Part shown: in pieces, positions 1-11,919 of the stretch
How the letters are laid out: each line of letters begins with the position of its first letter
Numbering within the stretch: position 1 is the stretch's first letter
Source of the DNA: Sipunculus nudus
Lineage: Eukaryota > Annelida > Sipuncula > Golfingiida > Sipunculidae
Length of the DNA stretch: 64,000 nt
Direction of reading: 5' to 3'
Assembly: GCA_026874595.1 (NCBI GenBank)
Contig: CM049308.1
Coordinates: forward strand, 26,212,367 to 26,276,366
The notes under the pieces: model-generated
Told to the model about the DNA's origin: nothing
The model's input: only the letters and a program-made list of their open reading frames with translations
Databases searched by the model: none
Program-made: the position numbers and the translations under genes

Positions 1-1997
1 CTACCGGTGATGTACAGCGTTTTTTTGCCGATTTTAAGCAATCCACTGTTTCTCCGATGCTTGCAAGTTGTATATAGTCGCGTGCTAAAATCGAAGTACG
101 CCTCTAGATAACTTACCAAAAGTATGTCTTCCTTCCAATCACAGTGAAAGGAAATCCCCAGGCACTCATATTAACATATGGATTTCATATAGAATTCATT
201 CGTGTCATAATTAAACGAATAAATATCTGGATATATTTCATTTTGAAGTGCGCCTATAAATTAATGCAAGTATGACTATACCAAGAATTGACATAGAATT
301 TTTTTTACAAAACGTGTCTTTGTGTTCAATTCTGCATGAATAAAAGGATTTGGTTCATTGTATTTATACAAGTTCTGCTGAAGAATTTGAGTCTTAAAAG
401 TTAAACTTTTACAGCAAAATGAGAACATCAAGTGATGCACAAAGGCTCCACGGCAGATTAAACTGGAAAATGGGCTTTCTTAAATTCTTTCTTAGAGCGA
501 TTTTTATGTATATTTTAAAATATACGGTAATTTACTAGACTTCGGTGTAATGAATTAAAACATTAATAAAGTTGGCAACATTTGTTTTTTGCAATGTTAA
601 TTCATAGAAGATCTAAAATTATAAAAATACATTCATAAACATCATTATTCATATATGTCTCTTTGTTTGCAGATTTTATTCCAGAACTAATAAAGCCAGA
701 TGATGACGCATCTTGTTTAATTTTTCAATCATGTGATATATAAACACCTGAAATGTTGAATAAAAATCAATTGAACCTCTTCACAATGATGTTTTATTTT
801 ATTATCAGAAACATAAAAAACATAAAATATAACACAAATGGATTTAATGTATAATGAATGACCGTGATTTAAAAGATCTGAAGTGTTAACTGATGTTCAT
901 CGGAAGCCAGGAGGCATGCAAAATTGCACACCAAGGTTTGCTGCCGGACCACAGCTGTGAAGATGCATAGCTGTTATCATGTTCCTGCAGGATAAATATA
1001 ACCCAATAAAAAGTATATAAATATATTTATATGTGTGTGCGCATGACAGAGGTGGGGAGCGTAAATTAGATGATCATCAATTTATTTCATTGTTGAATTT
1101 TGGTGCATACAATTTCATTGAAACACAAGCTTAAAATTATGCCATGGTTACTCAACAAAATTAGACATTTAAGAGAACATACCCATATGACTTGGTCAAA
1201 AACACCTTAGTTTTAACTTGTGAATGTCCACCATGGACATTGTGATGGCATGTAATTCGATTTTTAACAGATGTAGAAAAATAAATGTATTTTAATTACA
1301 AATTTCCTGCGTGGGTACATTAATTCATATGTACAGTTTTATTTTTTAAATATACAAGTTTTTATACGATTTATCAAATATAACTAAATTGAATAAACAA
1401 ACAGAACATTTTACTGAAATTTTGCAAACACACACGTGCGTCTTTCACATAAACACTGCACCATGCATCGGTATAGGCCTACATGTAACAAATCAACAGT
1501 ATATACTTATAATATTATTAAGTATATTAAATACATAAAATAAATAATTTCCACAAAATATCTGACAGCTATATCTTTATTTATATTTTTACATATTTTT
1601 AATCGTTTTTCACGGCATGCTTGCGCATTTCGATTTAAGTACGCTAACATACACAACTTACAAACAATGGATAACAGTAGATTGCTTTAAAATCGACGAT
1701 AGAATCTTAATTAACTATCCCAATTCCGTTAAAATAGTAATTAATTCTTCATTCTAACAAGTTGATGTTGCCCGTTTGATAATACGCTTATAATAGCTCG
1801 CTTTAAACGTTGTGTGCAAAGAACCTCGTCAAAGATCGTCTCGTGTCCGCCACTGTGTGCAATATGCGTTCTTGTCAACTGGCATCCAATCAGGTTGCCC
1901 GATTCATTGGCAGAGGCTCTGAGCTAAAAACTGACCAATAACCATTGACTTAATATGGAGAAAATTCGGATAAATTAATCGCAAGTTGGCAACACGA
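1..1997. other. AT-rich intergenic sequence without a recognised gene
   Basis: I see no open frame of useful length, no convincing splice pair and no known repeat ends here. It is AT-rich throughout, with short A/T runs. It is bounded on the right by the target duplication of the 1998-2546 element. Confidence 0.5.
1989..1997. repeat. Left target-site duplication GCAACACGA
   Basis: Identical to 2547-2555 on the other side of the long-TIR element. Confidence 0.85.
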
Positions 1998-2546
1998 TAG
2001 ACTGGTACCACGCTCTATTATGGCACCGCTGCTCTAGGCCAATCATAGAGACGGGCGTACAACGCCATCTTCAGGACTCCCGGCAGACTGGTTCCAACTC
2101 AAGTATGATTTATAAATGATAAAAATAAGCATTTCGTTTGCTCAGAGAAGTTGTTAAAAGTTGGCTGTACATTTCATGTGATATTTATGATTAGATTAAT
2201 AGATATTGATAATAAACCAATACCACGTGCAGTGGAATATCAAGTATTCAGTATATCGTATGATTCGTATCATCTATACATCCATCAGTCAATTTTTGTG
2301 CAAAAACTCATTTTCAATATTTGGAAATTTTAAAAAACTAAAGAAAGTAATTTTATGGGTAATCTTCACAGATAACCAGCCAGAATTGCGAGAACGTCCA
2401 TGACAATCAGTGTGAGCGTGCAGACTGGAATTGGAACCAGTCTACATGTAGGTCAGGAGTTGCAACTGGGAGTACTTAAGATGGCGTTGTACGCCTGTCT
2501 CTATGCTTGGCTTGAGAGGGCCTTAATAGAGCAGGGTACCAGTCTA
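1998..2546. mobile_element. Non-autonomous long-TIR DNA transposon (Mutator-like size and TSD)
   Basis: The 549-bp segment begins TAGACTGGTACC and ends GGTACCAGTCTA. The inverted similarity continues inward for about 100 bp on the left (1998-2100) and 119 bp on the right (2428-2546), where the right arm carries an extra stretch of about 25 bp. The element is flanked by a perfect 9-bp direct repeat GCAACACGA at 1989-1997 and 2547-2555. A 9-bp target duplication with TIRs over 100 bp is typical of Mutator-like elements, so that superfamily is the best guess (inference). There is no transposase frame inside; short frames across the arms are chance. Confidence 0.85.
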
Positions 2547-2555
2547 GCAACACGA
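2547..2555. repeat. Right target-site duplication GCAACACGA
   Basis: Identical to 1989-1997 and immediately outside the right TIR. Confidence 0.85.
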
Positions 2556-2942
2556 AGGCTGTGGGTTTCGTACTTCGATTTAAGGACGACCGTCCTTCCT
2601 TTGAAGTATACGTACCTAAAACGAAGGACGTCTGAAAACTGCAGTCAGCCCTGATCGCATATTATGCAAATGTAAATTATCAAGCATTATATTAATAAGA
2701 TAAGGATACCCGTCTGTTAGTCATTCGCATCATTTTAAAGGACTTGCACACCTTTCTTTTACGCGGGACGATATTAACATGGAGATTTTATCAATCACAG
2801 CTGACATGTCTTGTATTAAAAATTGCTGTGCATTTATCACATAATATGTGCAATTAATTTACATAACGTTCACCTATTTTACATGTATATTTGAAATAAA
2901 AACGACTTATGAAATAACCATTCTTTGTTCCCGATTCGTTAC

Positions 2943-3153
2943 GGTGGTTGTATATTATTGACTCGTCACTCGAACTGTCATCATGGGTTGGCTCAAACAT
3001 GTACGGCTGTACATTTTCGCTCCCCGGTATCCTTGTATCTTTACCTGAATGATCACTAAAGTTGTCGTAGCTTGAAGAGTCAAAATCGACTGTTGAATCC
3101 GTGATGGATTCGAAACTTTCAGAAAGGACATCGTTACAAAAACCAGTGGCCAT
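2943..3153 (-). CDS. Possible N-terminal coding exon with an acidic Ser-rich segment (P2RX7-like N-terminal pattern)
   Basis: On the minus strand an ATG at 3153 opens a frame rich in Ser/Asp/Glu. Near residues 48-66 it contains VQPYMFEPTHDDSSSDESI. The order 'PYxFEP' followed by an acidic DSSSDES run recalls the start of invertebrate 'P2X purinoceptor 7-like' proteins, which are multi-copy and often linked to mobile DNA (family memory, not a search). A candidate donor (CC|GTAACG) would end the exon at 2943 in phase 1. I could not find the next exon downstream. The unspliced frame runs on to 2854. Function is not assigned; this may be a remnant or chance. Confidence 0.3.
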
Positions 3154-3205
3154 GTATATACTAGTACACAGGATGACTGCCGTAGTAAGCCTGCAGTTCC
3201 TGAGC

Positions 3206-3213
3206 TGACGTCA
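3206..3213. promoter_or_regulatory. CRE-type palindrome TGACGTCA
   Basis: A perfect CREB/ATF consensus lies about 55 bp upstream of the minus-strand ATG at 3153. It could serve the putative exon there, but this is position-based inference only. Confidence 0.3.
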
Positions 3214-3279
3214 CAGCCTGTGCCTGCACTTGAGAACCCGTGCGGCTCTGTAGCACTGACCCTGTGGCGTGTAGCCACA

Positions 3280-4296
3280 TTTTCCTAATTGCTCATTAAT
3301 CAAGCTCAGTCAGCACAGGTCACCAGCGGTATGTCACTTTAAAAGGGGTAAGATGCACATTACACAAATGGGGTATATTTCGCTGGTCATGTCCTTTATT
3401 AAAGCTCGTAGTGAAAATGGCCTCAATGTTTAAGTGTTATATAATATTTTTATATATGGGACCCCGAATGAATGCTGCAGAAGCGGGTCCCCGCCAGACC
3501 CCATTGGTGGCACAATTGTGAAATCTTGCTTGAACCTCATAGATTAGATCTAATGATTTAAGGTCAGGTTATTACTTGTGAATTATTCCAAACCCTGTGC
3601 ATATAAAACCTTAAATCTGGAAGGCTTTAAATAAATGTCATTCTTATCGTATGAATACCTTCATCCTCATACAATAGACAGTGCCACCAAAAGGCCATGG
3701 ACCTATTCTTATTAAGAAAAGTATAATCAAAGCAAAATATTTTCCAACAATATGGATTGATGTACCTAAATAACGTTAAACTCGATTATTTAATGAGATC
3801 TGCTTTAACTTTATACGGGGACTTGAAACTGTACAAAATTGTAATTATAACACACTTGATCAGTTTACAGGGTCCTTGTCATTTATAACTAAGAAATTCC
3901 AAGAATTGGAAACAGCAGAAGTAGTCTCAGAACTGGCCATGAGCATGAATAAGTACTGTTTCAGTTTGTCCTAAATATTTATAAAATAACTACTTTTATA
4001 TTCCTCTTAACATGTACATATACTTAAAGCTGTGAATCTTCTCTGTATGTTGGTATGAGAACAGTTTTCTTTTTCTGCCACTGGTTGATTTTATTATGAT
4101 AAAAATAAAAAAAATTGAGAATTTCACATACTTGAATTGAAATTATTTATTCTAGCATTCCTGTAACATCTGCAGAATATCATGTACCATAATTTTCAAT
4201 GAAAATCTAAGTCAGTCACCATGACTAACTTAGGTTAGTCTAGCGCCGGGGCCTTCAGCGAGTAGCAGGTTAGTCCAGCTGACTAACATGGTATTT
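3280..4296. other. Intergenic sequence, nothing recognised
   Basis: No sustained open frame and no element termini are visible. The stretch 4230-4295 (gttagtccagctgactaac) is the outer flank of the element that starts at 4297. Confidence 0.4.
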
Positions 4297-5813
4297 AAAC
4301 AAGTGACCCATGGGTCATGACGCTCAGCCGACTGGCATGTTGACAATATGTCCTTGCACAGCAACAAATTAAGATAATGTAGGTGGCATCATAGTTCATG
4401 CATATTAGCTGAAGTTCATCAACACCCATAAGCACATCAAATTTGATGACAATCCATCCAGCTGTTCCTGAGGAATCTGGCAATTTGTGTGTATTTTGAA
4501 TTATTTCTGGGGTACTCAAACATGGCCTGCAACTCAGATGATATATGTCACAGTGACCTCAATTCAAGTTTCTGAGGAGAACGGAGGGTAACAGAGACAT
4601 AATTTTCGGTTTCCAAGGAGACTTTTCATGGGCTTCCCTGCATATTAAGATAGAAGATTCTAGGTCCAGTCGTTATGATTTGTGCCCTGATATCAGTTGA
4701 CCGCATCTTTTAAGAAATCAAAAATTAAGAAAACAAAAAATGTAAAAAAAAAAAAATCGAAAAAATACAGGTGGCGCCACCAGTCTGCAGAAACTGATGA
4801 AACACTCCATGATCAAAATCCATGCACAGATTCATGGTGATCAATGCATTATTCGTCAGATACTTGAGCTTTTGTATCAAATTTTCCATTGTTCTCGGGG
4901 ATACTTCAGAGCCACATAGCTCTAAGGTTTTGGGTAACAGAGACATAATTTTAGGTTTCCAAGGAGAATTTTCATGGGCCTCCTTGCATGTCAAGATAGA
5001 AGATTCTAGGTCCAGTCCTTACGATTTGTGCCCTGTTATCAGATGACCGCATCTTTGAAGGTATCAAAAATAGAGAAAGAAAATTGTAAAATATTGAAAA
5101 AAATCAGGTGGCACCACCAGTCTGCAGAAACTGATGAAACACTCCATGATCAATATCCATGCAAAGAATCATGGTTATCAATGCATTAGTTGTTCAGATA
5201 ATTGAGTTTTTGCCGGTAACAAATTTCCATTATTCTGGGGGGGGGGGGGGGGTACTTCAGAGCCCCATAGCTTGAAGAATCTGGGTAACAGAGACCTAAT
5301 TCCAGGTTTCCAAAGAGACTTTTCATGGGCCTCCCCGCATGTCAAGATGGAAGATTCTAGGTCCAGTTGTAATGATTTGTGCCCTGTTAACAGATGACCG
5401 CATCTTTTAAGGTCTCAAAAATAGAGAAAAAAAAATCGTAAAATCGAAAAAATACAGGTGGCGCCACCAGCCTGCAGAAATTGATGAAACAATCCATAAT
5501 CAATATCTATGCAAAGAATCATGGTGATCAATGCATTAGTTATTCAAATACTTGAGCTTTTGTGTCAAATTTTCCATTTTTCTGGGGGGTACTTTGGAGC
5601 CCCATAGCCCGAAGAATATGGGTAACAGAGACTTAATTCCAGGTGTCCAAGGACATTTTTCATGGACCTCTCTGGATGTAAAGAAAGAAGATTCCAGGTC
5701 CAGTGGTTACGATTTGTGCTCTGTTAACGCACAGACAACCGGACGGCCAGACGGACGACGGACAAAGAGTGATTGCTAAAGCTCAGATGACTTACAGTCA
5801 GCTGAGCTAAAAA
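4297..5813 (-). mobile_element. Helentron-like non-autonomous element, family B, copy 1
   Basis: Read on the minus strand, the 5' end is TTTTTAGCTCAGCTGACTG (from 5813). It forms a stem with AGTCATCTGAGCT just inside and is followed by a GTCCGTC-type simple repeat. The interior holds about four degenerate ~350-bp core units ('gggtaacagagac', 'tttccaaggaga', 'tgcagaaactgatga'). The 3' side carries the inverted 5' sequence at 4321-4335, then the palindrome TGACCCATGGGTCA (4304-4317) and the tail CTTGTTT. This asymmetric terminal-repeat plan matches Helentron-derived elements (HINE/DINE type). There is no coding capacity; open frames here are core-unit shadows. The palindrome GGTGGCGCCACC occurs at 4770 and 5458, and a 16-bp G run at 5237. 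Confidence 0.7.
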
Positions 5814-6176
5814 GTGAAATAACTGTACCAGAAAAGTGGACCAAAATTGGCATTATATGTGACACGATAAAATAATGTAACAATTGATGACTGATAAGGA
5901 TAATGTTCAAACACGTTTCTTTTACTGTATTCAGATATAAATATGTATTATCTTAAGAAATGATTATAAAGTATTGTAACCATGCCCAAACCACAACAGT
6001 TGCATAGGTATCAAACCATAAAAGTTCAGCCATCAGATGATTTTTCTTGATCATTGCAAAAGTGTTTGTCGTAACTAATTAAAAGACAATTCGTTGATTT
6101 TTCAATATTACCTGAGCACCTGCAAACACTGGCTTGATATCATACAATACTCCAGCTGTAATTTCATGTAGAACCG

Positions 6177-6178
<2 letters not shown>

Positions 6179-6221
<43 letters not shown>
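6179..6221. repeat. (AT)n microsatellite
   Basis: Pure AT run; a shorter one follows at about 6268-6286. Confidence 0.9.
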
Positions 6222-6222
<1 letters not shown>

Positions 6223-6796
6223 CGCATCCATTATGTAACAAAAATGAATGATATTATACAAAATTAATATATATATATATATATATTTTATATGCAAAAA
6301 GTTTGTTATACTGTATTTAGATCTATATTAATTTGTGTTATCCTCAGAATACGCTCCCGAGGCAGCGGAAATCTTACGCTTCTACAGAAGCAACTGATTT
6401 TCCATATAGGATTGGAAGTAGGCCTATAGTTAAAGCGCTGTGTAAAGAGCGTATCCTCAGGAAAGTAATGTAACCATGTACAAACCACAAAAGGTACAAA
6501 GGTACCAAGACATAAAAGTTCACCCATCAGACATCAACCATACACAATATATAAATGAATCATTATAAAATAGTCAGGTTATACAAAATACGTGTAAAAT
6601 ATGTTCTTACTGTATATAAAATGCAGATTCAATTATATAAAACCCTGAAAAATGCATTTATATACATAAAGAGAGAGTTATTGGTTTTATTTAAGCCTTC
6701 TTTATCTCTGAAAGATAATGAGGTTCAGGGAGGGAAAGTCACATATGGTACAATAAGTGAGATGCTGTATTTCAAGCTTAACTCATCTACTGTAGC

Positions 6797-6824
6797 AAGA
6801 GACCCATGGCTCACGGCGCTCAGC
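6797..6824 (-). repeat. Fragment of family-A Helentron-like 3' end
   Basis: The stretch contains the inverse of CAGCTGAGCGCCGTGA followed by the CCATGG palindrome core, as at 16212-16245 and 23420-23452. I saw no matching 5' end to its right, so it is a solo end or a decayed copy. Confidence 0.45.
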
Positions 6825-7414
6825 TGTTATGATCACAAAATATGATTAGAAGAGGGGGTAGACAAATGCCAGTTTTTTGTGGTAATTTAAGCTGTCAGGC
6901 GCTGATCCAAGAATTTTTGCAGGGAGGGGCCAACGGGTGTCATTGATAAAATTGTCTTTGGTTGTAAACAAGTCTTTGGTTGAGGGGGGGGGGGGGGTCT
7001 CGACCCCCAAAACCCCCGTCATGCAAAAGATTTGTCTAAAAAAGGGTCGTTGGTTGAGAGCAGGGCTCCCCGGTTCCGCGACTGGCTGTGTTATGAGATG
7101 ACGATGTTTTATGGAAGTTATGTAAGATATAGATAGGAATATATGGAAGATCATTGATGTCATTTATATTACATGTATTTACATTTGGAAATGGATCGGT
7201 TTTTGTCACAGAAGTTTTGACTGGGAATGGTGCTGCAAATATTCACCATTTTGTCAGTTTTATCAAGCATTTATCTCATGACTATTAGTTCGGTTTCAGT
7301 CAAACAAAATTGCTGACAATCCAGGATTTACAAATTTAACAAATTTAAATAATGATCATCGGTACCTGTTTTTAAGGCTTTAATCTATATTTAAAAATTG
7401 AATTTAAACTGTAT

Positions 7415-8188
7415 TGTTACGGAACCTAATATCAACAGATCACGTATGCGTAATGAACATAAATTTTGTAATGGAGAAAAAAATCAGATTCTGTAACACT
7501 AGGCAGCGTGAAATGTCTAGGGGAATGAATAAAGAAGTCAGTGGTTTTTTTTTGTTAACAAATAACTATCGTTTATTCTTAAAACAATCCTAACATTACA
7601 ATACACTAAATCAATACATACACAGTATAACAGCAAATCAATACAGTCACACAGTAAAATGAACAAGGTGCACACTACCTGGATACCACCACTGTCACAG
7701 CGATAAGTCCTTTAAAATGTATAAGCCGGAAGAACAGTTCACACACATCTTCTCGGAGAATAACAGTCTAATGTAAATACAAAATCAATCTACTCTTATC
7801 CAAAACTGAAATCCTGGCAGTGATCCGAAAGGCAAACTGAAGACTACATAAAATCTCTCATAAATTTGAAGAAAATCTCTAACTGCTACATGTGTCGGAA
7901 AAGGTCCCACTCTTCTGTGTCCGCTGGAATATTCTCTAACCTGTCTCTCGGCTCTAAAACACAGCCCCTTATTTATAACTTCTCACCTCCGGCCGAGAAC
8001 CATCCAAAGAATCTAACATGATACACAGTAAACACGCGTTACAGGAAACATCTAGAAAAAGACAGCTGTGTCTTTACATGTCAGGTTTCACACGTGAGCC
8101 GGCCCGGCTCGGCCAGGCGAGAAAGCCCGAGTTACACGAGTAACACGAGTTACCCCCATGTCACACAATAAAAAAGACATCTGTAACA
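7415..8188 (-). repeat. 3' LTR (complete, 774 bp)
   Basis: It begins TGTTAC and ends GTAACA as a 6-bp terminal inverted repeat. Its first ~255 bp on the + strand match 13295-13551 closely. A polypurine tract lies immediately outside its inner edge. Confidence 0.85.
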
Positions 8189-8199
8189 CTCCCCCTTCT
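8189..8199 (-). other. Polypurine tract of the LTR element
   Basis: On the minus strand the bases immediately before the 3' LTR read AGAAGGGGGAG, a typical plus-strand primer for an LTR element. It abuts the LTR edge at 8188. Confidence 0.75.
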
Positions 8200-8314
8200 G
8201 TAAGAAAAAAAAAGTTTTCTAAAAAAAACTTTCTTTTTGCGATCACAATCACGTAATTTTTACAACTTCTAAAAATCACCCTATTTACAACATAAACATC
8301 TCGTTTACAACATT

Positions 8315-8965
8315 TCATAAACATCTTGATAAGCAATCAGCAAGTTTATTGTCTTTCCCTTTAATGTGTTTGATTTCAAGATTGTAATCTCGTAAGAACA
8401 AACTCCATCTCAACAATCTTTGACTTTTACACTTCAACTTGTTCATGAACGTAAGGGGATTGTGATCACTGAAGACAATGATAGGCTTGACTGACGAAGT
8501 AACATAAACTTCAAAATGTGGCAATGCCAAAATAAAAGCCAAACATTCTTTATCAATAGTGGAGTAGTTTTTCTGGTTTGCATTAAATTTTCTTGAAAAA
8601 CAACAAATTAGGTGATCTATGCCATCATTGCCTTCTCGTAACAACACAGCACCAGAAGCAGTATCACTAGCATCTACAGCTAACTTAAAAAGGTACAGAA
8701 AAGTCTGGAGCTGCTAAAACTGGTGAACTTTGCAGAATTGCTTTCAAATTCTGAAATGCATTTTCACACTGAACATTCCGTACAAACTTATGTTTTTTCT
8801 TTAACATATTAGTCAAAGGTTCAGCTACAGCAGAAAAATTTGGACAAAACGTCCTGTAGTATCAAACCATACCAAGAAAACGCATTATTTGCTTTTTGTT
8901 TTCTAGGCTAGGAAATGCAGAAATAGCACATATTTTAGCATCAACAGGTTTTACCTCACCCTGCC
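8315..8965 (-). pseudogene. RNase H domain and RT-RNase H tether, degenerate
   Basis: An open segment at 8315-8647 holds a Ty3/gypsy-type RNase H: the catalytic Glu region NYSTIDKECLAF, the Asp region FSDHNPLTF, and the C-terminal ADCLSR. The tether (8648-8965) is readable on the minus strand but interrupted by stops and shifts. It follows RT and precedes the polypurine tract, the expected place. It cannot make an intact enzyme. Confidence 0.8.
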
Positions 8966-9502
8966 CTAAATATGACCCAAAAATGTTACTTGTGCATGAC
9001 AAAAATCAGATTTTACTAAGTTTACGGTCAGACGTGCTTCACTGAGTCTTTCGAAGAGGTCGCGAAGAATGTGCAGAATTTTCTCCCAGGTGTCGCAGTA
9101 CACGATAAGGTCATCAATATATGCGTCACAGCCCCGAATGTCCTTGACAACCATATGATTGAGGCGCTGGAACGTGGCTGACGAGTTCTTCATGCCAAAC
9201 GGCATAACTTTATATTGGTACAGTGCTCGCAGCGTCACAAATGCGGACACTTCTCTCGCTCGTTCTGTCAGCGGAACTTGCCAGAATCTTTTTAGCAAGT
9301 AAAACTTGGAGACATATCTGGAGCTACCGACTCTATAAATACAATCATTGATCCTCGGAATCGGGAACGTGTCAGTCATGGTGACAGAGTTCAGTTTTCG
9401 ACAATCTGTGCACATACGGTAACTTCCATCAGGTTTTGGCACAAGAATATATGGTGAACTCCAGTTACTGTTACTAGGTTTAATAAAATCATTGTACAGC
9501 AA
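8966..9502 (-). pseudogene. Reverse transcriptase domain of the LTR element, degenerate
   Basis: The 178-aa frame has clear gypsy-type RT features: SPYILVPKPDGSYRMCTDCR, MPFGMKNSSATFQRL, and the YIDDL catalytic box near residue 128. The motif A stretch reads YVSKFYLLKRFWQVPLT, where Tyr occupies the place normally held by the first catalytic Asp, so the polymerase would be inactive. It lies after integrase in transcription order and before RNase H. The upstream link to the integrase frame is lost to a deletion or frameshift near 9502-9542. Confidence 0.85.
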
Positions 9503-9541
9503 ATATTGAATCTCATCCAGTAGATACTTTGCTTTCTGGAT

Positions 9542-10456
9542 TCAGTCTATAAGGATGTTACTTGACTGCGCTTGCCTAGCCAACATCGACGTCATGGCAC
9601 AATATGTTGGTTCGCGTTGGGATGTCACTAAACAAATGCTCATAATTCTGTTCTTGAGGTCTTCTTGTTGTTGTGCGGTAAAGTGTGACAGTTTGGCACC
9701 CAGGTTGTTAAGCACGTCTGAGTTTTTCAGTGGTACTGTTTCACACTGAATGTCTACATCGCACTTACAATCAGTATCTACTTTAACTGGGTCAGGTTCA
9801 GTGTTTACACAATCTACAGCAGTAACATCATGTACAACATGTGATGTGCTATTTCTGTCATAATAAGGTTTCAACATGTTAACATGGCCCAGCTGTTTCT
9901 TCTCACGTCTATCTGGTGTCAACAGTATGTAATTTAAATCACTGACTTTCTTGTCAACTATGTAAGAACCAAAATACCTAGCTTGCAGAGGTCTCCTAGG
10001 GATGGGAAGTACCTTTTCACCAGGCTCAAACGTCCTACTTACAGTGTGCTTGTCATACTTTGTTTTCATTTTACTTTGTGCAGATTTTAGATTTGACTTT
10101 GCAATCTCATTGTGATAGTTTAGTACTGAGTGTCCAAAAACTAGTTTAAAGGGACTGAAACCCAAGGACTCTTGAAAGGATTCTTTGACAGCAAACATCA
10201 ATAGGTGGACTCCTTCATCCCAGTCTTTCTGTGTGTCATAGCAATAGGTCCTAATTATGTATGTACTGTTCTGTTTTATACCTAGCTCAAGCATAACTTG
10301 CTGGAATAAGCCAGCCATAAAATTAGACCCTTGGTCAGACAGGACGGATTTTGGTAATCCAAAAGTTGTAAAAAACATGGTCAGAGCTTTGATAACACTT
10401 TTGGCATTAATTTTGCGCAATGGTATTGCCTCAAGGAACCTGGTAGATGCGCACAT
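9542..10456 (-). pseudogene. Integrase catalytic core and C-terminal part, degenerate
   Basis: The 304-aa frame contains the second catalytic Asp in LSDQGSNF and the downstream RTYCYDTQKDWDEGVHLLMF and ESLGFSPFKLVFGHS blocks typical of metazoan gypsy integrases. Between 'GIKQNSTY' and 'IIRTYC' the spacing is far too short, so the segment with the third acidic residue (Glu) is deleted. The C-terminal part continues into a linker leading to RT. It is split from the upstream integrase half by a frameshift near 10457-10462. Confidence 0.8.
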
Positions 10457-10461
10457 AATTT

Positions 10462-11364
10462 TCAGCTAGTATTCATGTCCAAATTTTGTTTGGGCAGTGG
10501 TCCAACACAGTCAACAATAATCCTACTGAATGGTTCCTCGAAAGCAGGAATAGGCCTAAGTGGGGCCTTAGGAGGATTCTGATTGGGCTTGCCTATCATC
10601 TGGCATGTGTGGCATGATTTACAATATTGTACATCTTTCCTGAGGTTAGGCCAATAGAAGTGTGTACTAACTTTCTGATAAGTTTTATTTATACCTAAAT
10701 GGCTAGACAAAGGAGCCTCATGTGCCATGCTTAGAATTTCATTGCGATAGCTTTTGGGTATTAATATTTGATGTTTGATAGCCCACTCATCATCAGCGCA
10801 TACATCAGGTGGTCGCCATTTACGCATAAGCACTCCATTTTTAACATAGAGACAAAATGGGTTCTGTGACAGTTCATCTTTGGAAACTGCCCTGGGAAAC
10901 AAACATGAAATATCAGGGTCCTTATGCTGTTCTGCTATAAGTTCTGACCTTGAAAATTCTGCATCCTGTACGGGCGAGTCGTTAGACGAGTCACTAGTGA
11001 CTAGAGTGGTATTATCTGGACCATTATCCTCATGTGTGTTTTTCTTGACCATTGATCTAGTTACAGCACATGAAGAATACACACCAGGAATTTCCTGACT
11101 TTCAGGATCAGTGTCCTGATTTTCTGTCACTATTGGTACAGGCTCTACTTTGTGACCTGCAACATCATTACCTAGTAGCAATTGAATTCCCTTCAAGTTT
11201 AAAGTAGTTCTTATGTCCACAGTAAAATTCCCAGAAATCAAATCTGACTTTAAATGAATACTGTGAAGCGGAACTGAAGTGTGCTTGTCTGAAAACACAC
11301 CACTTACAATTACATATGCACCAGTAAAATACCTATAAGAAAATGGCAAAGTGTTTGCTAACAT
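10462..11364 (-). pseudogene. Protease C-terminal part plus integrase zinc-binding domain, degenerate
   Basis: The 300-aa frame starts inside a retropepsin-like domain; TTLNLKGIQLLLGNDVAG resembles the late 'LLG.D' part of the fold. It then carries a linker and an H2C2 integrase zinc finger: SMAHEAPLSSHLGINKTYQK with the two His, then YCKSCHTCQ with the two Cys. It ends at IIVDCVGPLPK, with the first catalytic Asp of integrase. Protease is therefore directly followed by integrase, not RT. The upstream protease active-site region at about 11365-11460 reads RDFG instead of a D-T/S-G triad and is then frameshifted. Confidence 0.8.
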
Positions 11365-11541
11365 GAGAGTCTGGCCTAACCAAAGTCCCTCAAAATTCTA
11401 ATAGGCGTAGAGTCTGAAAAATCACTTGAAAGTGATACAAAACCATCATGTATGAATGGCTCAAATAACTCCATTTCAGAGTCAAAAGAGGATCTACTAC
11501 CTCAGTTTCATCAAACAAAGAACTGACATTGACAGTGTCAG

Positions 11542-11835
11542 TCATAAAATCTTTTTTTCAGAGTCCTTTAAGGAATCTACATCCTTTTTATAATCAAACT
11601 CCTCATGGGAGTCAACAGAGGAATTTTCCTCAGCAGAAACAAACTTCTGTTTGTCATATGAGGACCTGGCCTCATTTGAAATAATCTCGCAAGAGTCATA
11701 AAAGGACTTAGCCTTATTTAAATAATACTCCACGCAGGAGTCTTGAAAGGACCTAGCCTTACTGAATTCCTCGCAGGAATCAACTGAGGTTTGTACCCCG
11801 CAAGCTACGGATTCTTCTTTGGATTCAGACGGCAC
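11542..11835 (-). pseudogene. Low-complexity gag/pol spacer of the LTR element
   Basis: The 97-aa frame is made of imperfect repeats of a Ser/Glu/Lys-rich unit (…SYDSCEEFSKARSFQDSC…). It lies between the gag zinc knuckle and the protease remnant. It has no known domain and is probably an expanded linker. Confidence 0.5.
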
Positions 11836-11919
11836 GTAGGCCTCCGTAGCATCAAACTCTTTATTGAGTCAATAAAGGAGTTATACCCCTTATTCACATG
11901 AAAGAGCCTGGCTCTTGTA

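Larger units (their letters stand above)
5814..7414. other. Non-coding stretch with AT microsatellites and a repeat-end fragment
   Basis: No gene is recognised. It contains (AT)n at 6179-6221 and about 6268-6286, a family-A 3'-end fragment at 6797-6824, and a 14-bp G run at 6984-6997. Two short stretches around 5950-6000 and 6470-6520 resemble each other (ATGTAACCATG...CAAACCACAA), suggesting an old local duplication. Confidence 0.4.

Noticed and set aside
9555-9749. + strand frames inside the LTR element (also 10257, 10880)
   Set aside because: They are antisense shadows of integrase and protease coding sequence.
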